Below, piece after piece: positions 1 to 5,613 of a DNA stretch of 11,975 nt. The stretch comes from JBHPGW01 sp042569785 (GTDB lineage: Bacteria > Planctomycetota > Phycisphaerae > Sedimentisphaerales > Anaerobacaceae), in NCBI GenBank assembly GCA_042569785.1, contig JBHPGW010000074.1, positions 1-11,975 on the forward strand. Reading direction: 5' to 3'. Position 1 is the stretch's first letter. Each line of letters begins with the position of its first letter. Both the position numbers and the translations under genes were made by a program. The notes beneath the pieces were generated by a model that saw only the letters and a list, made by a program, of their open reading frames with translations, ran no database searches and was not told the origin of the DNA.

Positions 1-45
1 CACCCAGCCACATGCGGTGGTTAACACCAATTTACAGAACAAAGT

Positions 46-249
46 TTACACTACCAACTGTGTCACCAGAGCGGTGCAGCCAAAGAACCTTACCTTGTAA
101 CCCTGGCAGCATGCGGCAAAGCCCAGTGCAGTTGCAAGATGCGTCTTTCCCGTTCCGCTATTGCCGATCAGCAAAACATTTTCGTTATTATCGATGAACT
201 CACAACGCAGCAATTCTCTTATCAAAGGTTCGTTGACGAAGAGGAACAT
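46..249 (-). pseudogene. Truncated IstB-like ATPase of an IS21-family element
   Basis: IstB is the AAA+ ATPase that helps the IstA transposase choose its target. This 67-codon fragment carries the region around the Walker A motif, GNSGTGKTHLATALG, preceded by RCEFIDNNENVLLI and followed by a stretch ending TALVTQLV, all characteristic of IstB. Full IstB proteins are about 250 residues; the N-terminal domain, Walker B and the rest of the ATPase are absent. The reading frame stops two codons after the conserved TQL, where homology appears to end, so the 3' part was lost by deletion or by another insertion. The apparent start Met lies inside the homologous region and is probably not a real start. 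It cannot encode a working ATPase. Confidence 0.8.
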
Positions 250-292
250 CTTGATTGCGGATTTTACGCCTTAACTCTATCCATTGATCCAT
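200..292 (-). pseudogene. N-terminal stub of an IstA-like transposase
   Basis: A 30-codon frame begins with ATG at 292 and ends with TGA at 200-202. Its first twenty residues contain DQWIELRRK and PLRQ, resembling the extreme N-terminus of IstA transposases, which commonly open with a W-x-E-x-R-R-K type segment. After the RQ pair the DNA switches to istB sequence in a different frame, so the remaining several hundred istA codons have been deleted. An AGGAG lies 11 bases upstream (304-308), inside a perfect 10-bp tandem duplication. The assignment depends mostly on position at the end of an IS21-like element; residue similarity alone would be weak. Confidence 0.5.
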
Positions 293-303
293 ATTTGTGT
301 ACA

Positions 304-323
304 CTCCTGTAATCTCCTGTAAT
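304..323 (-). repeat. Perfect 10-bp tandem duplication carrying two AGGAG motifs
   Basis: The plus strand reads CTCCTGTAAT twice in direct succession. On the minus strand each copy supplies an AGGAG. The copy nearer the istA stub (304-308) sits 11 bases before its ATG and could serve as the ribosome binding site. Confidence 0.6.
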
Positions 324-365
324 AAAAGACGTTTTACTGCCAATTATCACAGATTTTCGGTTACA

Positions 366-413
366 GTGGTACAATTTTCAACCGCCCGCCAGGTGGTACA
401 CTTTTGCTCCGCC
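366..413 (-). repeat. Paired terminal repeats of the IS21-like element
   Basis: Two direct copies of a 21-bp motif, GTGGTACA-n-TTTT-nnn-CCGCC on the plus strand, lie at 366-386 and 393-413. They differ at four positions and are 27 bp apart start to start. They are probably transposase binding sites of the element end. Confidence 0.6.
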
Positions 414-473
414 GTTTACATTTTTCGCTGTAACATTATATAGTTAAAATGCTTATGTTAAAATAGTCTCAAG

Positions 474-677
474 TTAATGGGACAGTACTGATATTGATAC
501 AAGCTTTCCAATCCCTGCCTGTTCCAGTTTATTGGCAACGTTGAGAAAAAACAGAGTTAAAATACTTCCTCGGGCTTCATATATTTCGTTACCTCCATAT
601 GCACAGAGTTCTGTTCTATCCCGCTGGTTAGGCTTTGACCAGACTGGATTATCCAGCTTGTCCACATCAGCTTTCAT
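474..677 (-). CDS. Weak hypothetical small ORF (67 aa)
   Basis: ATG at 677 opens a 67-codon frame, with an AGGTG four bases upstream that could act as a ribosome binding site. The predicted product is soluble, with a mixed hydrophilic first half (LDNPVWSKPNQRDRTELC) and a hydrophobic patch ILTLFFLNVANKL near residues 39-51. I do not recognise the family. It may be the decayed end of a larger gene, since it lies in a stretch of IS and tRNA debris, and an overlapping plus-strand frame of similar length (532-732, TTG start) shows that frames this long arise by chance here. No downstream partner is present. Confidence 0.2.
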   Translation of the reverse strand: MKADVDKLDNPVWSKPNQRDRTELCAYGGNEIYEARGSILTLFFLNVANKLEQAGIGKLVSISVLSH

Positions 678-686
678 GGCGCACCT

Positions 687-881
687 ACAACCGTACTACA
701 ACCAAAAGATGCAATACCTGTTAAATCATTGATACTTACGAAAAAATGGAAGTTTAATGAAGTTTTTGCAAACCGTCGCCTTAGGCCACTTGGCTACGCC
801 GCCAACATCATGTAAAATAAAGACTTATACTTTATTAGAAAAACTTTATTTTGCAAAAATACAACCTTGACTACAACCAAA
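687..881 (+). repeat. Two near-identical 20-bp direct repeats bracketing the tRNA-Cys fragment
   Basis: Copy one (687-706) and copy two (861-881) share ACAACC followed by the exact 12-mer ACTACAACCAAA. They differ only in the two or three bases between those blocks. They are about 174 bp apart in the same orientation. The broken tRNA lies between them. Confidence 0.5.
765..803 (-). tRNA. 5' half of a tRNA-Cys gene (anticodon GCA), truncated pseudo-tRNA
   Basis: Read from 803 downward, the sequence gives a 7-nt acceptor strand GGCGGCG, then TA, a D-arm with GCC and GGC flanking AAGTGGCCTAA, an anticodon-stem strand ACGGT and the loop TTGCAAA with anticodon GCA (770-768). This matches bacterial tRNA-Cys through about nucleotide 39. 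From 764 on the match collapses: the expected ACCGT of the anticodon stem is AACTT, and no T-arm or complementary CGCCGCC acceptor strand follows. The 3' half is not elsewhere in the window. It is therefore a non-functional fragment, left either by a deletion or by recombination at the anticodon loop, a known integrase crossover position. Confidence 0.65.
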
Positions 882-894
882 TATCTATTATACC
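867..894 (+). promoter_or_regulatory. Candidate promoter for the small ORF at 951
   Basis: TTGACT (867-872) and TATACC (889-894) are separated by 16 bases, facing the plus-strand ORF whose ATG is at 951. The -10 box is a poor match and the -35 box overlaps the second 20-bp repeat, so this is tentative. Confidence 0.3.
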
Positions 895-950
895 ATTCTT
901 TCGCCTTTGAAATAGCAAATTCATCTTAAGTTGTAGAGGAATATATAATT

Positions 951-1112
951 ATGCAAAAGAGCAACAAAAAAGCCGGAAAACCCGTCCCGACAAACTACCG
1001 CTTACCTTACATAAGACAGGCCAATATTGCAAGAAAATTAGGGACTGTAGCAACAATACAGAGTTTTCTTTTATCCTGTTTTTCGTCTTTCACCGTTTCT
1101 GCTCCAATGTAA
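951..1112 (+). CDS. Hypothetical small basic protein (53 aa)
   Basis: ATG at 951 is preceded by AGAGGA at 935-940, ten bases away, and by a candidate promoter, so the frame has the layout of a real gene. The 53-residue product starts with a lysine-rich stretch (MQKSNKKAGK), has a central basic part (YRLPYIRQANIARKLG) and ends in a hydrophobic, serine-rich segment around residues 38-53 that is too short to be a confident membrane helix. I do not recognise it. It is the only plus-strand candidate gene in the window and has no obvious partner. It may be an accessory gene or a chance frame. Confidence 0.3.
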   Translation: MQKSNKKAGKPVPTNYRLPYIRQANIARKLGTVATIQSFLLSCFSSFTVSAPM

Positions 1113-1326
1113 CGTGCTTATCGTCTTTTTCATATCCACGCCGTACTCAAGCTATCCGTTGGCTTATGTTCTCAAGAGTCCGCACCCTGTAGATACTTTT
1201 TTGCATCTTGCGATGTCGGCGGTTCGCACGCTCAACCGCATACATACATCCGCCTATCTTAACATAAAAAGTATTCGTGAAAATTCGTGGTTAGTTCTGG
1301 AATGTTGTAGTCGTTAATCTATGGGT

Positions 1327-3276
1327 TTAGTTGTTGTTGTTTCCTAAGTATTCCGGGATTAGTTTTCTTACCTGCTCAACTATTTGTTTGTGGTTTTGGG
1401 TTTTTGCTATTTCTATTAGTTGGTCTATCTCAGCTAAGAGGGTGTCTCTATCCTTGGGTATATTCATCCAGATGCCTATTTTTGGGTGGCGGGTTGGCTG
1501 CATGTCTTCGCCTTTTATTGATAGCTCCTCGAAGAGTTTTTCGCCTGGTCTTGTGCCGGTGAAAGTTATCTCGATATCCTCGTCGGGGATAAAGCCGCTA
1601 AGGGTTATTAGTTCTCTTGCCAAATCAACTATCTTAACCGGTTCGCCCATGTCGAGTACGAATATCTCTCCGCCTTTACCCATTGTGGCGGCTTGCAGTA
1701 CGAGCTGGCTGGCTTCTGGTATTGTCATGAAATAACGCTGCATATCGGGATGTGTAACTGTTACGGGTCCGCCGTCGGCGATCTGCTTTTTGAAGATGGG
1801 TACGACCGAACCGTTGGAGCCGAGCACGTTGCCGAATCTTACGGTGACGAAATGCGTATCGCTGGTGCGGTTGAAATCCTGTATGAACATTTCTGCGATC
1901 CTCTTTGACGAGCCCATAAGTGAAGTAGGATTAACAGCTTTGTCAGTGCTGATCATAACGAAATTATTCGTGCCGAACCGGCTTGCGGCCTGGGCGACGG
2001 TTTGAGTACCGACGACGTTGTTCTTGATAGATTCACCTGGGTTGGTTTCCATCAATGGAACGTGCTTGTGAGCCGCGGCGTGGATGACGACGTTTGGATG
2101 ATACTTTTCAAAGAGCAAATCCACGAGCGTTTTATCGGTGATGTCACAAATGATAGCTTTTAGAGGGACGTCTGGGAACTGTCTTTTTAGCTCTCTTTCT
2201 ATGTGGAAGAGCGGGTTCTCGGCTTGTTCTACGAGCAGCAGCTGTTTCGGCTGAAAGTTACAGACCTGTTTGGACATTTCCGAGCCGATGGAGCCGCCGG
2301 CACCGGTGACGAGGATGGTTTTGTTCTTTAGGAAAACTTCGATCATGTCGAGGTCGAGATTTACCGCTTCTCTGCCGAGCAGGTCCTCGATGTCGACGTC
2401 ACGGATTTGAGAGACGCTGTATTTGCCCGAAGCGATGTCAGTGATCGATGGTACGGTACGGAAACGTGTCTTTGTGCCCTGGCATATCTGGATGATGTGC
2501 CTTAACTGCTGATGAGAAGCTGAAGGTACGGCGATGGCAATTTCTTCGACATTATTTTTTTCACAGATATTTGGCAGTTGGTCTACGGTACCGAGTACCG
2601 GTATCGCATGTATACTGATGCCCTGCTTTACGGGATCGTCATCGACGAGTCCGACACATTCGTATTGTGCTACGGACATGCGGTGTATTTCTCGCAGCAG
2701 TGCTTCGCCGGCGTCGCCCGCTCCGACAACCAGCAGTCTCTTAATTCGTCCGCCCTCGACGGTTCGAAACTCTTCGTAGTACATTCGTATGATCATTCTC
2801 ATGCCGCCAAGCAACAGTATTGTGCAGAACATGTCTAACACGAAAACGGACTGGGCCACATCGGGGAGATTTCCAAAGCTTCTTCTGACCAAAGTGACCT
2901 GCAGCATCGTGAACCATGCAGTGACAATTATAAAAGTGCTGACCAGCGAAGCGCTCGCAATTCCGATCAGGTCGGAGATTCCGACGTATCGCCACCATCC
3001 TCGATACTGCCTGAAAAAGGCGAATACCATGAGCTTGATAATGACGAAAATCAGCAGCAAAAGCGGATATTGCTCGAAGAGCCATGTACGCCTTAGCTGC
3101 ATATTGTTTACGAGCAGAAATGATACGAGCAGTGAAGCGGCGAAAGCGGCTATGTGAGCGAGAATGATCAGTGCTTTTCGATATTTGAGCAAAGTGGCTG
3201 AGACAGGGGGAATCTGTGTCGGTGTTTTGGCACTATCTCGGTTTTCCTGCTGTTTTTGCGTATTAGAGTCTGTCAT
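1327..3276 (-). CDS. Membrane-anchored nucleoside-diphosphate-sugar 4,6-dehydratase (CapD/WbpM/FlaA1 family, long form)
   Basis: Enzymes of this family usually turn UDP-GlcNAc (or a related UDP-sugar) into the 4-keto-6-deoxy sugar, the first step towards rare sugars of capsule, O-antigen or glycoproteins. The 649-residue length fits the long WbpM-like form. Four hydrophobic segments lie at about residues 33-57, 69-89, 101-125 and 141-163. A first nucleotide-binding fold follows with VVGAGDAGEAL at 183-193, then the catalytic short-chain-dehydrogenase domain with GAGGSIGSE at 325-333 and HAAAHKHVPLME at 399-410. The catalytic segment STDKAVNP...MGSSKR (443-459) has Met in place of the usual Tyr of YxxxK, as is normal in this family. 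TRPGEKLFEEL is at 575-585. The gene is monocistronic with its own promoter. No glycosyltransferases or other sugar genes flank it, so its final glycan is unknown. The C-terminus ends in four Asn codons. Confidence 0.93.
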   Translation of the reverse strand: MTDSNTQKQQENRDSAKTPTQIPPVSATLLKYRKALIILAHIAAFAASLLVSFLLVNNMQLRRTWLFEQYPLLLLIFVIIKLMVFAFFRQYRGWWRYVGISDLIGIASASLVSTFIIVTAWFTMLQVTLVRRSFGNLPDVAQSVFVLDMFCTILLLGGMRMIIRMYYEEFRTVEGGRIKRLLVVGAGDAGEALLREIHRMSVAQYECVGLVDDDPVKQGISIHAIPVLGTVDQLPNICEKNNVEEIAIAVPSASHQQLRHIIQICQGTKTRFRTVPSITDIASGKYSVSQIRDVDIEDLLGREAVNLDLDMIEVFLKNKTILVTGAGGSIGSEMSKQVCNFQPKQLLLVEQAENPLFHIERELKRQFPDVPLKAIICDITDKTLVDLLFEKYHPNVVIHAAAHKHVPLMETNPGESIKNNVVGTQTVAQAASRFGTNNFVMISTDKAVNPTSLMGSSKRIAEMFIQDFNRTSDTHFVTVRFGNVLGSNGSVVPIFKKQIADGGPVTVTHPDMQRYFMTIPEASQLVLQAATMGKGGEIFVLDMGEPVKIVDLARELITLSGFIPDEDIEITFTGTRPGEKLFEELSIKGEDMQPTRHPKIGIWMNIPKDRDTLLAEIDQLIEIAKTQNHKQIVEQVRKLIPEYLGNNNN

Positions 3277-3322
3277 ACACTCTTATCGTCATATTCACGT
3301 TCTGTAATTATCCGGAGAGGCA

Positions 3323-3351
3323 ATTGTAGCAGAAATTTGGCAGCCTGTCAA
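3323..3351 (-). promoter_or_regulatory. Sigma-70-type promoter of the sugar dehydratase gene
   Basis: On the minus strand a perfect TTGACA (3351-3346) and a TACAAT (3328-3323) are separated by 17 bases, close to consensus. Transcription would start near 3316, giving a leader of about 40 bases before the ATG at 3276. Confidence 0.75.
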
Positions 3352-3422
3352 GATTTATAGGTCTTTGTCCGCAAAAACATTCGCGTATTAGGCCTTTATG
3401 ACGATATATGGGGGAATTTGGG

Positions 3423-4673
3423 TCAGTCGGGGGTAGTTAGGGGCTCATCGTCGAGTTTTGTGTAAACCTGATCGAGCTGTGTACCGTCAACCTTGTTTCG
3501 CAGAAGCGCGTAAATAACCGTATTGGCGGAAAAATAAAAACTTACTACAAACGAAACAACCAGGCCTACAACGACCAATAAACACAGGTGAATCCAGAAG
3601 GCAGCGAAAGCCTGCGAGCCGTTTGCCGCTGCGGCAGATTCAGTTCCAAGCAGGTTCATAAACTCAGGTTCTGGCCAGATGGCGTCAAGCTTGTTGACCT
3701 GGTTTGCGTTTTTGGCCCAGACTCCCATCTGTAGAAAAGCCCATGTTGAAAACAGCAGCAAAAATGCGAGGAAACGAACGAAGAGGTAACAAATAGAACC
3801 GTAAACAGAAGCGATAAAGGTGTAAAATATCGTCCGCCAGGGCCTTGTATATACGTAGTTGATAGAGCGGTTTATCGCATCGCAGGAATCGGTACCCTCA
3901 TAGGCGATAGTCGGGAACATCAGGTTGAATCCGACGATCATTCCGATGGCTATCGCAGCTATTAAAGCTCCCGCGACCAAAGCCAGTGGTAAGGCAATTG
4001 CTATAACCAATTCTCCAACCCATGGTATGTTTCCTATGAGTCCGAGGACAAATATGAACAGTCCGATGAAAATGATTATCCCGACCAGCAGCAAAGGCGC
4101 AGCTAAAAAGCTGGTGAATTTTTTAGCGCCGAAACCGATCGCCTCGGTCAGGCCCGGCTTTTCTCCGCGTGAAAACTGCAGAGCAGTGACACGACAGATA
4201 GCTCCTCCGGCCAGCGAGATCAGTGTGATCTTTATCAGGAAGAATATAGTACAGTAAAAGCTGTGATATCTTACGGCCCATCCTATCGCTTTGAAATAAT
4301 CTCTTATGCTTGTTATAGCCGATCGCAGATCCATTACCAGTAGTGACTTTGCGGCGTGATTGAATTTGGCTGAACCAAATTTCCAGAGAGTGCCGAAAAC
4401 CCCTGCCCTGTTTGCCGATCTTTTCTCCGTTCGTTCTATGAAGGTTTCTAATTGTTCGGGATTGTTCAGATAAATGCTTAACTCGGTTTCACCATTTACG
4501 GCGACAGCAACGGTACTGCTGAAATCCATGATCCAGCCTGCCAGGCAGAGTGCAACAATTGCCAGAAAAGCAATTATTACTTTGCTTGGGTGAATAGCCA
4601 TTTTGAACGTGCGAAAAATTTCAGGGAATAACAGGTTTTCGAACAGGACGGACAATTGTTCTTTGCTGTCCAT
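3423..4673 (-). CDS. Hypothetical multi-pass membrane protein (416 aa)
   Basis: I do not recognise a named family. The start is placed at ATG 4673 because AAAGGA lies seven bases upstream. A longer frame from TTG at 4688 would put that site inside the coding region. Hydrophobic helices occur at about residues 30-50, 141-162, 190-214, 220-255 (probably two), 281-320 (probably two) and 359-385. A soluble segment at about 55-140 is rich in charged residues and would form an extracytoplasmic or cytoplasmic loop. The stretch EGTDSCDAINRSINYVY (259-275), just after a helix, resembles the short amphipathic segment with A-x-x-R-S seen in several uncharacterised multi-helix integral membrane families. 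The C-terminal tail (about 395-416) is hydrophilic and acidic. The gene stands alone with its own promoter. No catalytic or transport motif was seen. Confidence 0.85.
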   Translation of the reverse strand: MDSKEQLSVLFENLLFPEIFRTFKMAIHPSKVIIAFLAIVALCLAGWIMDFSSTVAVAVNGETELSIYLNNPEQLETFIERTEKRSANRAGVFGTLWKFGSAKFNHAAKSLLVMDLRSAITSIRDYFKAIGWAVRYHSFYCTIFFLIKITLISLAGGAICRVTALQFSRGEKPGLTEAIGFGAKKFTSFLAAPLLLVGIIIFIGLFIFVLGLIGNIPWVGELVIAIALPLALVAGALIAAIAIGMIVGFNLMFPTIAYEGTDSCDAINRSINYVYTRPWRTIFYTFIASVYGSICYLFVRFLAFLLLFSTWAFLQMGVWAKNANQVNKLDAIWPEPEFMNLLGTESAAAANGSQAFAAFWIHLCLLVVVGLVVSFVVSFYFSANTVIYALLRNKVDGTQLDQVYTKLDDEPLTTPD

Positions 4674-4730
4674 TTGACTTCCTTTCAATATTATTATAAA
4701 GGATCATGGCTTTGCGAACAGGTGCTAATA

Positions 4731-4759
4731 TTTATAACGTTAATTTTGCGGATTTTCAA
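4731..4759 (-). promoter_or_regulatory. Candidate promoter of the membrane protein gene
   Basis: TTGAAA (4759-4754) and TATAAA (4736-4731) on the minus strand have a 17-base spacer, each one base off consensus. They lie between yacG and the membrane protein gene, so that gene need not depend on read-through. Confidence 0.6.
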
Positions 4760-4790
4760 GGATTTTATAATATTTTTTGACAGGTGCGGT

Positions 4791-4970
4791 CTATCGATTT
4801 TGGGGGTTCTGGTCATTGCCTTCACAGGGCACGGTATATTTGGCATCGAACCATGCGCCGAGGTCTATCAGCTTGCATCGCTGCGAGCAAAATGGGAAGA
4901 ATTTCGGTTTGCCTGCTTCTGTTTCCAGTGGTGAGTTAATGGGTTTTTTGCAATTTGGGCAATTGCGCAT
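4791..4970 (-). CDS. yacG: YacG-like zinc-binding protein (DNA gyrase inhibitor family)
   Basis: This 59-residue protein has the complete four-cysteine zinc site of the YacG family: CPNC at residues 4-7 and CSQRC at 28-32, in the context PFCSQRCKLIDLGAWFDAKYTVP, which is nearly diagnostic. In E. coli, YacG binds the GyrB subunit of DNA gyrase and inhibits its activity; that role is known from the family and not shown here. Its ATG shares one base with the TAA of the preceding DksA-like gene (TAATG), so translation is probably coupled, and an AAAGAAG lies eight bases upstream inside that gene. In proteobacteria yacG commonly sits near coaE; here its partner is a DksA homologue. The short hydrophilic tail after residue 48 is typical. 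Confidence 0.92.
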   Translation of the reverse strand: MRNCPNCKKPINSPLETEAGKPKFFPFCSQRCKLIDLGAWFDAKYTVPCEGNDQNPQNR

Positions 4971-5398
4971 TATTGGTCTTCTTTGACGAGTCCCTGCTCT
5001 TGTTTTCGGGCGTATTCAACCGAATATCTTGCCCATGGTTTTGCTTCGAGCCTGGCTTTTGCTATCGGCTTGCCGGTGCCCTGGCATATCCCGTAAGTTT
5101 TCTTATGAATACGATCCAGTGCCTCATCGATCTTTTGCAGTAATTTTCTTTCACTGTCCATCAGTTCGAGCGCAAATTCCTGCTCGTAATTATCAGAACC
5201 CAGGTCGGCCATGTGTATAGGCATAGACGATAAGTCCCCGGAAGCCTCTAATCTGGATTTTTTAAGAGCTTCGTCCTGTATCTCATTTACATCGCCAACA
5301 ATTTCACGTCTTTTGGTGAGTAATAAATCCTTGAAGCGTTCGATCTCCTGCTTAGTCAAACCTGTTTTCTTCGTTCTGTTCACGCGTTTCTGAGGCAC
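4970..5398 (-). CDS. DksA/TraR-family protein with a degenerate zinc finger
   Basis: DksA-type proteins insert a coiled coil into the RNA polymerase secondary channel, often together with ppGpp. This 142-residue protein has a helical N-terminal part, the segment HMADLGSDNYEQEFAL (62-77) typical of Gram-positive-type and environmental DksA/TraR homologues, a second helix to about residue 100, and the finger region TYGICQGTGKPIAKARLEAKP (101-121). Only the first of the four zinc cysteines remains (Cys105); the others are Thr108, Ser126 and Tyr129. The fold may be held without zinc, as in some DksA paralogues that lack cysteines. The start is GTG at 5398, with AAGGG about ten bases upstream; the ORF's first Met is thus a GTG. 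It lies behind a strong promoter and is coupled to yacG. Whether it regulates transcription is inferred from the family. Confidence 0.88.
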   Translation of the reverse strand: MPQKRVNRTKKTGLTKQEIERFKDLLLTKRREIVGDVNEIQDEALKKSRLEASGDLSSMPIHMADLGSDNYEQEFALELMDSERKLLQKIDEALDRIHKKTYGICQGTGKPIAKARLEAKPWARYSVEYARKQEQGLVKEDQ

Positions 5399-5452
5399 TT
5401 TAAAATACCCTTTAGTATGACATTTAATTCCGGCACATCTTTAAAAGTCCGC

Positions 5453-5480
5453 ATTATAACTTTTTTCCGTCGGTTGTAAA
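5453..5480 (-). promoter_or_regulatory. Promoter of the dksA-like/yacG operon
   Basis: TTTACA (5480-5475) and a perfect TATAAT (5458-5453) on the minus strand are 16 bases apart. The predicted leader to the GTG at 5398 is about 48 bases. The -35 box directly abuts the terminator hairpin of the operon upstream. Confidence 0.7.
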
Positions 5481-5511
5481 AGCAATTATTTTGTCGGGAA
5501 AAATAATTGCT
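5481..5511 (-). terminator. Hairpin terminator between the transporter operon and the dksA-like gene
   Basis: Perfect 12-bp arms, AGCAATTATTTT (5481-5492) and its complement (5500-5511), enclose a 7-base loop. On the minus strand the hairpin is followed by TTTTAC. The stem is AT-rich, so it may be weak, but its position about 100 bases after the ATPase gene fits an intrinsic terminator of the long operon. Confidence 0.6.
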
Positions 5512-5613
5512 GGTGACCAAACATAAATCACAGGGGCTTGCGGCAATAGCAAAGGGTTCTGGTGTAACACCTAACGTCTTAAAAAACAAGTACTTACAGC
5601 GACAGGGCGGTCA

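Larger units (their letters stand above)
46..420 (-). mobile_element. Degraded IS21-family insertion sequence (one end, istA stub, istB fragment)
   Basis: Read on the minus strand, this stretch starts with TGTAAAC at 420-414, followed by two copies of a 21-bp motif (413-393 and 386-366, 17 of 21 bases identical) sharing GTGGTACA, TTTT and CCGCC in the plus orientation. Repeated sites of this kind near the end are typical of IS21-family elements, where they bind the transposase. Next come a ribosome binding site, the first codons of an IstA-like protein and, in another frame, the Walker A part of IstB. Nearly all of istA, the C-terminal two thirds of istB and the other end are missing. The family call rests on the IstB fragment plus the end structure; the exact outer boundary is uncertain. 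Confidence 0.7.
421..950. other. Gene-poor AT-rich stretch with tRNA and repeat debris
   Basis: No convincing protein gene was recognised in these 530 bases. They hold one weak 67-codon frame (474-677, minus), a broken tRNA-Cys (765-803, minus) and two near-identical 20-bp repeats (687-706 and 861-881). Together with the IS remnant to the left, this looks like a worn insertion region rather than a coding unit. Confidence 0.6.

Noticed and set aside
560..570. A defence or toxin-antitoxin system in the accessory stretch 421-1326
   Set aside because: Neither small ORF shows toxin, antitoxin or nuclease motifs, and they lie on opposite strands and are not arranged as a pair.
1113..1326. Plus-strand 67-codon frame starting at GTG 1114
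   Set aside because: It has no ribosome binding site, a composition unlike a real protein, and contains an ATTCGTGAAA/ATTCGTGGTT near-repeat that looks non-coding.
1331..1735. Plus-strand open frame of 134 codons opposite the sugar dehydratase gene
   Set aside because: It lies wholly within the strongly supported CapD-type gene, is rich in Ser and Ile from the antisense code, and has no family motif.
2741..3157. Overlapping open frames on both strands in the N-terminal part of the sugar dehydratase gene
   Set aside because: The minus-strand frame 649 codons long has membrane segments and conserved motifs throughout; the others are shadows.
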